Source of the DNA: Sipunculus nudus
Taxonomy: Eukaryota; Annelida; Sipuncula; Golfingiida; Sipunculidae
Direction: 5' to 3'
Assembly (NCBI GenBank): GCA_026874595.1
Contig: CM049318.1
Coordinates: 25,942,956 to 26,006,955 of the forward strand
Length of the DNA: 64,000 nt
In this document: one piece after another, positions 24,245 to 35,400 of the stretch
Layout: every line of letters starts with the position of its first letter
Position numbering within the stretch: position 1 is the stretch's first letter
Position numbers and translations under genes: made by a program
The notes under the pieces: model-generated
Seen by the model: the letters and a program-made list of their open reading frames with translations, nothing else
What the model was told of the DNA's origin: nothing
Database searches by the model: none

Positions 24245-25114
24245 GATATTCTTATCAAATAAGCATATAACATACCACCTAGACAGTGTTTGTCCACTTT
24301 AAATGTTGATTAGAAGAATATGTATTATCCTAGTAAACAGTGATACACAGGGAACGATGTCTGCTCTGGGTTTCCCCCAGCCACGGCTGGCAGGCAGCCG
24401 CATGTGTAACCAGTGGTAACGGGCCAACTTGGCTCAGCGAGCAAAGGTCACGCAGTTCATTGTTTCAGATTCTGAGACAGTTTCAAGAGCAAGGGTTGCA
24501 AAGTTTTAAAAGTGAGTCTTGTTTACATACTAAAACATAATATTTAGCTGAGTTTCTTGGTCATTCGAATAAAGTACTATATCACCCTTAGATTACTTAA
24601 AGTGTCCTCGTCATAAACGCACTATTTGGTTTTACACGATTTTTTTTCCGACAAGGGTTTGAAGTTCTCCAGTTTACTCTGAAGCTTTTTATGCGCCGGG
24701 TATCCAGGGTCCTGGATACCACCGCATTTAATGCAGCTAGGGACATAGAGGTCTGTGTATAGACTAGTGGATCACCATGATCTGATACCAGTGGATGGCA
24801 TTCATGGAGCGAATGTCGAATCACATACGCACCCCTGGTTAGCAAACAAGGTAAAGAGAGCAATATTGTTGATTGGGATAGAGAGAAAAAGGGGTATATT
24901 TTTTGGGGGGTTTTCAGTACAAATATAACAACTGTTAACTGTCTCCTGTTTGACTTGTGATATTTGTTCATGTGACATCCTGAACTTGGCTGCGTGGAAA
25001 GACCTGGAAGAGATTAAATACATGAATTATTAGTACATTTGACATGACATGCTAAGACATCATACTGGATCGGGCCTCGAACCACTGACCGGCGGCATAC
25101 AAGTCCCATTGCAT
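24245..25114. other. spacer between inverted repeats, non-coding
   Basis: Open frames here, including 124 codons on the minus strand at 24597-24971, have no family resemblance. On the minus strand at about 25073-25120 a second tRNA-like promoter occurs: box-B-like GGTTCGAGGCC (25083-25073) preceded by TAGTGGCTCCATG. Confidence 0.4.
24699..24720. repeat. palindrome GGTATCCAGG-GT-CCTGGATACC
   Basis: Ten-base arms separated by two bases, lying in the spacer between the inverted repeat arms. No further extension of symmetry is visible. Confidence 0.9.
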
Positions 25115-25663
25115 GGAGCCACTATAGAACGCGGGCTTCACTTCTGTTGAGGAAAATATAAATAAAACTGTCTCCTCTCATTCCCTATTTTATCTCCTAC
25201 TTTTCCCTGTAGATGTCCCTACACTCAACTCTTCTAACATTAAAAACTACTAAGCATAAGAAGTCGCCTGAATTGGGAATCGAACCTACGATCTCTAGAC
25301 TAGGAGCCCTACACGCTACTAAGTGAGCCGTGAAGACGAGATACCAGCATGAGCGAGCTTTGTTCATTTATATTACGAATGAAGCACCATCTATTGCGAA
25401 AATGGGAAACCATTTACTATTTGAACAGGAAAATTAAGCTTGAGGTGGGGGCGGAGCCCCCACACCCCTGTTCAGACGGGGAACCTGGGTTCCCTGGACC
25501 CCTCCTCCTCTAATATAATAAACTCCAGTTATTAGCAAAATTAAATACGGGAATTCTCAGGAAAATAATATGTATCGGCCTTTTTCAGGAAACAATTTAT
25601 TATCATCACCCGTTGTGCATAAGGTACCGGCGGTTGGCTGAAGCCCAGTTTTTATAGTTCTGC
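25115..25663 (-). repeat. interspersed repeat with tRNA-like promoter (right arm)
   Basis: This copy, read on the minus strand, keeps an intact tRNA-like region at 25330-25262: GCTCACTTAGTAGCGTG (box-A-like) and, about 35 bases later, GGTTCGATTCC (box B, 25286-25276). That points to RNA polymerase III-driven SINE ancestry. It is not a functional tRNA gene: no complete acceptor stem could be paired. The copy also retains a GC-rich hairpin (GGGGGCTCCGCCCCC) missing from the left arm. Confidence 0.75.
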
Positions 25664-25902
25664 CCATTGCATAATCACTATGCCAAATAGAACTTGTTGA
25701 AGAATCGGGGAAAACTGGGGTATTTAAACCTGGATTAAAACTTGTGATCACCTGTTACACTGTGGGGTACTACTTCACCAGGAGTCATGATCATGTGATC
25801 AGTGAATTAACTTTGTACAAACACCAAATCGATCGCTTGGTGTAACTAGTTGAAAAATGAATGAGGATAGTAAAAGGTTAAGATGAATGACTGTTAAATT
25901 AG

Positions 25903-26107
25903 GTAATTAGAATGATTATGAGTAAATATTGGCGGGAGACCCCCCACACCCCGCCCAGGATATGACAATCAAAGGAGTAAATATATAAAAATGAAGAGTA
26001 ATTAGAATGAATATGGGTAAATATTGGAGGGAGACCCCGAAACACCCCGAGGATATGACAATCAACAGGAGTAATGATTGAGGGGAGACCCCACCAAACC
26101 CCCCCCT
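25903..26107. repeat. degenerate tandem array, about 96-bp period
   Basis: Units starting TAATTAGAATGA at about 25903 and 25999, each with GGGAGACCCC and GATATGACAATCAA, plus a partial third unit after 26066. Confidence 0.75.
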
Positions 26108-26109
26108 GT

Positions 26110-28950
26110 GAGTCCTAGAATTATCTAAAACATTGTTTCGAGATGTGATAAATCCGACTTATGCGAGATTGTGAAGGTGTGAGTTATGCCAAAAGGTTGG
26201 GTTTCCTGATGACATATTAAAAAATAAAGGGAATATTTTATGCGACACCGTACAGTTGATCATGGCGGACATAGAAGAATGTTGATATGAGTACATGGTG
26301 ATAGTAGATAAAAGATGTATTATGTCATAACCTGTGATTGAATATAGGTAAGAAAGTGATATTTGAGTAGTATTATAGGCAGTTATATGTTAGAAAGCGT
26401 TCCTTGTTGTGTGACATGGCATAGTCGGCACTGTATAGGTGTGTGAGTGATTCAACATTCGGGCCGCATTCATCAACAATGCATCATCTGTGATCATAGC
26501 CATAACCAAATGTTAAATGTTCATTATTGAACAGTTCAGCCTTTAGGCAATGGAGCTAGAGAATGTTCAGGATCCACTCAACAATTTTGGAAGTCAAAAA
26601 TACCCCTTACCTGCTTATTTCCTCACATTCAGTACTTTCAGTAATATATGTTGCACTAGACATCTCTGCTATTATAATGCTTACCCTAATATAAAATATC
26701 AGTGAATGTCAAAAGATCTCAGTCAAAATTCAAATCTGCTTGTCCTGTATCATGACTGAGACGGGCTCCGAGTCAGCCATGCATGCTACATATGAAAAAA
26801 TCATTTCAACCAGGGTTACGCATTATGCAAGGAAAAACACAAAAGAATCTGAACCATATAGACCGGATAAATGACTTTTATGAAACGTTAAATTTTATAT
26901 ATATATAACCTAACCTTTTAACAACGTTCACCTGATGGTTGGGTCGTATTCTGTGAAACAGTCTGTAGTGACCAGTCTGTTCTTCATCGTTTTATATATA
27001 TATATATATATATATATGCCACCCAGACATCCATTTTTGATTAATAGATGTTGAGGTGGCAGTACAAGCTATAGGGTTCGGATCAATTCTAGTATAAGTA
27101 GATGTGCACGCCATTTCTAACTGTACTTTTTCATTTTCATTTGCTTGTTGAACTGTCACCCAAGGTAAGACAAAAAGTGATGTAATAATTTTGTTGGGAA
27201 AAATAATGAATATTACATGCATGGTTGACTTACGTGTATTCATGTAGCAGTTATTAATAATAATGAGGCTGGTTTAACTCTGAAAGTTTATCTCTCTGCC
27301 TTTCTGTCTGTCTGTCATGACAGTGGAAATTGGGGTAACCAAAACTGCTTCAAACTTCAGTCTTGCCACCAGGGTAAAAACCACAAGTTTTGTGTAACAA
27401 CATTTTTTCTTTGGTACTAAGCAAATAAAACAGGACCATATAAGCCTCTGATGTCAAATACTACCACACCACAAATATTTTGATCCAACCCTTAAAATGG
27501 GTGTTCTTTTATGACTTGTATCATGACTTGCAGGCTTGTTATTTTAAAAGGCCTGAATGTCATGTAGTCATGGCTAGTATGAATGTTACTTGAATATTAC
27601 CACAACAACAAATCTATGGTCTTATGCTTGAGAGCCCAACACATTAATAAATGATTGATAGAAGATGAGATACAGGATGGGATGATTTAATTTGATAAAT
27701 ATATGGATAGTTGTGAAGTGCTATCTACAAGGTAACATCAAACTGTTTCGTTGAATTTACATAAACATATTACTTAGTTTCCCTGCCCCTCTTGCAGAAA
27801 TTATATGGTTCTCCAGGTATCGGCAAAATCCGTATGGAAAATTTACTAACATAATATTTCAGTTTGGAAAGGAAACAATATATAATGCAACACCACATGG
27901 CCATGTTTCAGATGTACAGGTTGTAAGATAAGATTCTGAACATGTACCCAAGCAATGCACATTGCAAATTTAAAATAGGAAATAGGAGGGAAAAGTGATT
28001 TAAAATAAATCTAAAATATAAAATAATCTAACATGCAGTTAGTGTTGAAACTCTTGTGCCAGTTCTGATTTGAATTGGTCAAGGGACTGAGCCCCATTCA
28101 ACCACACTAGAGCTGAGAGCATTACAGTATGTTATGGTGCAAAGAAAAAAAAGGAATCAGTTAAACAATTTATAAATGTGATATAAATATTTTTCAACCA
28201 GATAACGTCATAATAAATACCACAACAGTGATATAGGACTCAAGAACAATCAAAGACGCAAATTTAACTGCAATACTGCCAATAGTGAAATGCTGCTGTA
28301 TGTATAATATTTCAATGTCAGCATCACATGATAAAACTTTAACAGGTCTGGCATACTGTCAAAATCAAAATCCACTAAATGTCAGTGTTTTGCAATTACC
28401 AACAATATTTTGGTCAGTTACTAGAAGAAATGTTAATATCAGTTATCAGCATGTTATTATCAGGGCTTTAAGAACACAGGGTAAGTCTCTGTGACTTTAA
28501 AAGTCTTTAAAGGCAGTTATGTTCTAGGTGTCACTCAAAAACAAGTGCGCCTTTTGGGGGTCCTCGGTGTTATGACCCAGGAAGGGGGATGACACACACC
28601 CAGAACCCAAAGGAGTGGTACACTGAACCTGGCTGACACCAGGATAATTGAGTATGAGCCCCTGTCATGTATTCCAAAACCTGAGCAGAACTCTGCAGAT
28701 GTACATACCACATAGTTAATGTAAGCATTTAAAAAAATGGAGGTGGCTACCTCAGCCATTAAAGTCTTAAAAAAAAGGAAAATATCACATATTATTTCAA
28801 TCAAGGTTAGAAGAGTTCTGGCAAAAAAAGTTTAAATAGATTGAAAGTTATTTAAGAGACTACCAGGGACCTTATTAAATACATGTATTGATCTGTTACA
28901 AATTTGTATTGATCTGACATTTTATATAATAAAATATAATTCTGCATTGT
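26110..28950. other. upstream region of METTL6; probable location of its promoter and 5' exon
   Basis: METTL6 must have a non-coding or near-non-coding upstream exon, because its start exon begins with a splice acceptor. One candidate is around 26240-26290, where ATCATGGCGGACATAG gives a start in good context followed after seven codons by TGA. This is only a suggestion. A (TA)n run lies at 26993-27017. No other coding segment was recognised. Confidence 0.35.
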
Positions 28951-28958
28951 TGTTTCAG

Positions 28959-29455
28959 AACGGCCTGTCATGATGGCAGACACTTCAGTGGAAAAGTTAA
29001 TAGATGATACCAGTGTTACAACTAATGAAAGTCAACCAACTAAAGATGGCATAGAACACAGTGTCTCAGAGTGTGTAATAGAAAAACCATTAGAAAATCT
29101 CAAAATATCAGACATGGACTCTGATAATGACTTAATAAGTCGCAAAGTTACAAACTGTACAGATGGCATAGCATCAGTGAACCTAGACAGAAGTACAAGT
29201 CATAATTATGAAAACTTAACAAGTCATTATAGACCAGATACAGAGGGGAGACTTGGTCATTATATGAAAGTGCTGACTCGGGAAGAACAGGATAAATTGG
29301 AAGCTGACACAAGTCTGGTGACAGAGTTTAAACGGAACAAACTGGAGAAAGAAGCACAGAGGAACTGGGATATATTTTATAAGAGGAACACAACCAAATT
29401 TTTCAAGGATCGTCATTGGACCACCAGGGAGTTTGAAGAATTATGTGGACCACTA
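28959..29455 (+). CDS. METTL6: METTL6 start exon
   Basis: Acceptor TTGTTTCAG at 28958 shows that a 5' exon lies upstream; 28959-28969 is untranslated. The donor is CTA|GTTAGT at 29456. This is the only GT giving phase 0 continuity near the end of the conserved EFEEL block. It encodes residues 1-162. Reading through would add a 19-residue intron-encoded tail. Confidence 0.88.
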
Positions 29456-32400
29456 GTTAGTGAACTTATCGTATTCGTGTATACATATAAACCATTTCTG
29501 TTCTGTGATACTTAAATTTTATCCAGTGATTTACCTGAAGTACAAAGTAAGAACACCTCAAGTTTTGTATTTGGACATTAAATAATTTCATTTTTCAGTG
29601 AATTTTGCATGGTATTCTACTGGTAATTATGATCATTATTTACGAAAAGACAACTTTATCATTTTTTATTTTACATTATAATTTTTTTTTGCATTTATCC
29701 TTTTCCTTTCCTTTTGGGTAAAGTGTCCAAAGATCCGGATACAAAATTTACTTTTTATATTAAATTTTATTTTGTCTGTAGGTCAAAGGTCAGAAGGTGA
29801 AGTTGTTGGAGGTTGGATGTGGGGTTGGTAATTTCCTTTTTCCTCTGATTAAAGACAACAAGGACATGTTTATCTATGCCTGTGATTTCTCACCGAGAGC
29901 GGTTCAGTTTGTCAAGGTAAGGAAATGTACTGCAGTCAGTTTCGTCAAAGTAGTCTCCTTAGTTTCTTCACCATAACCTTGATCAAGCAGTGTGTAAAAC
30001 AATTTACACACCAAAACAACCTTTTGTTACAAATTGAAGCTATCTCAGATGCTTCATAGATATCCTCCATATAAGCAATAAAAGAATGGCATCATTATGG
30101 TAGAAGGCACCCAGCAAGTTTTAATATAAAAGTCCAATTTCTATAGCTGCTAGCTAGTATGCCAGACTAAAAACAAAGACATTTTTATATTTTATATCAT
30201 TTGTATAAATGTACAATAGATCCTTATCGGCAATTTCTTTGTCAAACAGGTACCCAAATAATGTCGGTCGAAACAGCCCAAATGTTTTGGTTTTTATTTA
30301 CTACATTAATATTTAATTTCCTTACCTTAAACACAGTATCAGATATTATACATGTCACATCTAGCCGAGATTAACCAGCTGATTAGAATTTAAATTTGTC
30401 AGATAAGGCTGACTGCAAATTGGTATATTCTTATGTGGGAGGGACAAAAGCCACATCCTCAAATGGCACCACAACAACAGTCTGAGATATTAATAAGCAC
30501 ACAGCGCAAAAAAAATAAGACAAGTAGCGCACGGAAACATCAAGCAAGGGTCCTCGTTTATCTTCATTAGCCCACAGAATGTTTAAACATCAGCATAAAT
30601 GGAGGTCCTTGCGACATTCTTATTGTAAGCGAGTGGTGTCACTCAGCTCTTGTGACACATTGATTGGCAGCTGATTTGCATTGGACATGGGATAAGATCT
30701 TGTCATTGGCTGAGATACCATGCTTGGGAGAGGTATTGAGAAATTTGTAGTAAACACACAGGTGACTTCATTCATACCATTTTTTGCGGGAATGCGTCAG
30801 GGGATATCGCCAGCCATACTTGTCAACCAAATTGTTTTAACCTAGATCACAGGGCCACCCCTGTGTTACAGAATCGGGTCTGGAGCATCCATAGAGATAA
30901 CAAATGACAAAACAACAATGACAATGGCCAATGTACATTCATGAAAAATTAGATGATCAGTATACATTAAGAATTGTTGATTAGTAGCGGTTTAATAGCA
31001 GTCATGACAGCTCCAGAAGCGGACCAGCCTTCTGAGGAATCGCTCGTATCCATTTTCTCTTAACAGTATTTCACCCTGTTCATACTAAAAGGGCAAGCTA
31101 GAAATTACCTGAAAGTCTGTTGTTCTATGGTAATCAATGGAAAAGTCATATTTATTAGACACACAAAAAAAAATAAAACAAAAGCATGCAACATGTAGCA
31201 TTTAAAATTTAGCTAATTAACGGTGGTAATCCAGACTTCAAATGTAGGGGTGTTAATCAGAATAATCTCACTCTTTTACAATACATAAGAACCAATCAGT
31301 TATTTGAAATAAAGTTTTTCGAAATCATTCAAGGCAGAGCTGATCTTGATATTGATGATATTTCATTCACTTCTTGAATCAAGGATACTGTGATTGAAGC
31401 TTAAACACCTCCTCTTATATTGTGAAACTGACCTTTCATAATCGAGAATAAGTAACAGTTCATAATTAAAATTAAGGAATCATATTGTTTCAGATCCTTA
31501 AACAACATTATCCCAGAGATTTCCTTGACTTGTGAATTGTACAACCATAGTTGGTGAGCTTAGATTTCATTTATCATAATTTAAACAAAATATTGTGGAT
31601 TATGAAAGATACAAAGGTGAGATGTTTCTATTCATAAATGAATGTGCATTAAGTAAGTGAAGTAGAACGTTTTATTTATGTTTCAGAATGAACTGCAAAC
31701 GAATATTTCAAATCTGAAATCTCAAAATCAATGTAAAATTAATTTCACCCAATCTGGCACCTTTTGCCAGCTCATATATATTGTTTAATATTTGCATGAT
31801 TTAAGCCCTACATGCTTCATATACCATTATCATTCTTTTTTCTCCCTCTTTTCAGGAGAACCCACTTTACCATGAAGATAGGTGCCATGCATTCCAGTGT
31901 GATATAACCCAGCCTGACCTTCAAGGTCACATACCATCCCCTGGAGTTGACATTGTGACCTTGATATTTGTATTATCAGCTATTCATCCTGATAAAATGC
32001 TACAGACTCTACAAAATATATACAAGGTACTGAACAAACTATGTTTTATAACCAGTAATTAAAAAGCTGAGAATATAAAATGATTATCCTGAAATTTGTA
32101 TAATAATGCAGTTTGCAGTGAAAATTATTTTATTGCAGGTAGAGTTTACCAATACAGTAATACTGTGAAATTAAGACCACCAACAGGACCTGAATAAAGT
32201 GGTCACATTTTTGAAGTTGTCATCAAAGCAAGGTCTTATATAAAGCAATAGGAAACAGGACCGTGAACAAGTGTCTGTAATTTTGAGGTAGTCCCAAAAC
32301 TGAGGTCATCCTTAGGAGAGTCTTTACTAGACTATACTATATACTGTTTACAGATTTTTTAATAGTTTCATCTTTATATTCAAGTGAAACTTAGAACAAA

Positions 32401-35400
32401 GTTTGCCACCAATGAAATCATCATTATATTAATAGCTGTTTGCAGATATATTGAGATTAATTAGTTGTGCATAAAATTGATATATATAAAACTTTTTCTG
32501 TATTTTATACTTTGTGTTTGATGACTTTATGTATTTTTTCCCTTGTGAATTCCAAATATATATCTTCTCTGATTAGTTTCAAATGAGAAATGAAAGTATA
32601 TAAGATAATATTCTTAGTCTAAAGAATATTCTTTGATTTTGATGACCTTCTCTCATCCAGTTTCCTGTGAACTCCAAATATGTTTTTAGCTCAGCTGACT
32701 GAAAGTCATCTTAGCTATAGCGATCACATTTTGTCCGTCGTCCGTCTGTCCGTCCGTTAACCAGGCACAAATCGTAACCGCTGAACCTAGAACGTAGTAA
32801 CTTGGGATTCTGAGAGGTCCATGAAAAATCTCCTTGGAAACCAGAAATTAGGTCTCTGTTACCCATATCCTTCCAGCGATGGGGCCCCAAAGTACCCCCC
32901 AGAAAAGTAAAAAATTTCATACAAAAACTTCAATATCTCATTAACTACTTGACTGATGGTCATGATTTTTGGCATACTTATTGATCATGAGATGTTCCAT
33001 CACTTCCTGCAGACTGGTGGCGCCAACTGTATTTTTCGATTTTTTACAAATTTTTTTCTCTATTTTTGAGACCTTTAAAAATGTGAACATCTGTTAACCA
33101 GGCACAAATCGTAAAGCCTAGACCTAGAATCTAAATTCTTGATACACTGAGAGGTCCATTTAAAATCTCCTTGGAAACCAGAAATTAGGTCTCTGTTACC
33201 CATATCCTTCGAGCTATGGGGCCCCAAAGTACCCCCCAGAATAGTAAAAAATTTCATACAAAAACTTCAATATCTCAACAACTACAACACTGATGGTCAT
33301 GATTTTTGGCATACATATTGATCATGAGATGTTCCATAAGTTCCTGCAGACTGGTGGCGCCACCTGTATTTTTCGATTTTTTTACAATTTTTTCCTCTAT
33401 TTTTGAGACGTTTAAAGATGCTGTCATCTGTTAACGTGGCACAAATCGTAACCGCTGGACCTAGAATCTTCATTCTCGACACACTGAGAAACCTATTAAA
33501 AGTCTCCATGGAAACCATAAATTAGATCTCTGTTACCCATATCCTTCGAGCTATGGGGCCCCAAAGTACCCCCCAGAAAAGTCAAAAATTTCATACAAAA
33601 ACTTCAATATCTCATTAACTACTTGACTGATGGTCATGATTTTTAGCATACGTATTGATCATGAGATGTTCCATCACTTCCTGCAGACTGGTGGCGCCAC
33701 CTGAATTTTTTGATTTTTTACGAATTTAAAAAATGTGAACAGCTGTTAACAGGGCACAAATCATAAAGACTGGACCTAGAATCTTCATTCTTGACACACT
33801 GAGAGGTCCATAAAAAGTCTCCATGGAAACCTGAAATAAGGTCTCTGTTACCCATATCCTTTGAGCTATGGGGGGCTCCCAATAACCCCCCAGAATAATG
33901 GAAAATTTGATAAAAACAAACTGCAACATCTCAATAACTACAACACTGATGGTCATGATTTTTGGCATACATATTGATCAAGAGGTGTTTCATCAGTACC
34001 TGCAGACTGGTGGTGCCACCTGTATTTTTTCAAATTTTCACAATTTTTTATTCTCTATTTTTGAGATCTTTCAGGATGTAGTTATCTGTCAACAGGATAC
34101 AAATCGTAAGGACTGGACCTAGAATCTTCATTGTTGACACACAGGGAGACCCATGATAAGTCTCCATGGACACCTGAAATTAGGTCTCTGTTACCCATAT
34201 CCTTTGAGCTATGGCACTCCAAAGTACAGCTCAGAATAATGGAAAATTTGATACAAAAGCTAAAGTATCTGAACAACTAATGCAGAGATCACCATAATTT
34301 TTTTCATGGATATTGATCATGGAGTGTTTCATCAGTTTCTGCAGACTGGTGGCACCACCTGTATTTTTTCGGGGTTTTTTACGAATTTTTTCTCTATTTT
34401 TGAGACCTTTAAAGTTATGAACATCTGTTAACAGGGCACAAATCATTAAAACTGGACCTAGAATCTTCATTCTTGACACACAGGGATACCCATGAAAAGT
34501 CTCCATGGAAACCTGAAATTAGGTCTCTCTTACCCATATTCTTTAAGCTGTATGGCTCCAAATTACCCCCAGAATAATGGAAAATTTGATACAAAAACTG
34601 CAGTATCTCAATAACTACAACACTGATGGTCATGATTTTCGGCATACATATTGATCATGACCTGTTCCATCAGTTTCTGCAGACTGGGTGCGCCACCTCT
34701 ATTTTTTTTTAAATTTTTACGATTTTTTTTCTCCCTTTTTAATACCTTTAAAGATGTGGTTATCTGTCAACAGGGTACAAATCGCAACAACTGGACCTAG
34801 AATCTTCATTCTTGTCATGCAAGGAGGCCCATGAAAAGTGCCTGTGGAAACTTAAAATTAGGTCTCTGTTACCCATATCCTTCAAGCTATAGGACTCCGA
34901 AGTATCCCTCAGAATAATGGACAATTTGATACAAAAGCTGAAGTATCTGAACAACTTATGGGGAGATCACCATGATTCTTTGCATGGATATTGATGTTTG
35001 TAAGTGTTTTTATTAGTTTCTGCAGACTGGTGGAGCCACCTGTATTTTTGTACCCGCCAAAACGAAGTTTTGTGGTTACTATGTTTTTGACCGGGTTCCT
35101 CCGCCGTTGCTGCGTTCGTTTCCAGAGAGCTTCTCTGGGACTTGATTTTATGAGCTTTCCAAGCTCATATCTAGGGAACCGTTTGACTGATCAGGAAATA
35201 AAATTTATACTAATGTAGCCATTGGATAGCTCTATAACATACACAAAAAATGGTGGCACCACCTGTAACCATGTTTGCACAGTGTCCATCTGTTCATCTG
35301 CCTTTGGTTAAAATCACTCATATCTCTGCAGTGAATTGACTAATTCACCTGAAAATCGGCATGCGTATACATCCTGGATAGCTTTCTTGATTTTATGACA

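Noticed and set aside
24597-24971. Open frame of 124 codons on minus
   Set aside because: Lies in the spacer between repeats, overlaps a palindrome, and shows no family resemblance.
25262-25330. Possible tRNA gene on minus
   Set aside because: Boxes A and B are present but no complete acceptor stem could be paired; it is part of a repeat found twice, so SINE-derived.
29456-29515. METTL6 frame reading through to a stop at 29515
   Set aside because: Lies beyond the GTTAGT donor; splicing here joins exactly to the motif I exon, which the catalytic fold needs.
32711-34954. Series of similar frames on minus (repeated [14 protein letters not shown] and DLISGF blocks)
   Set aside because: Antisense translations of the 338-bp tandem array; frames are short and broken in every unit.
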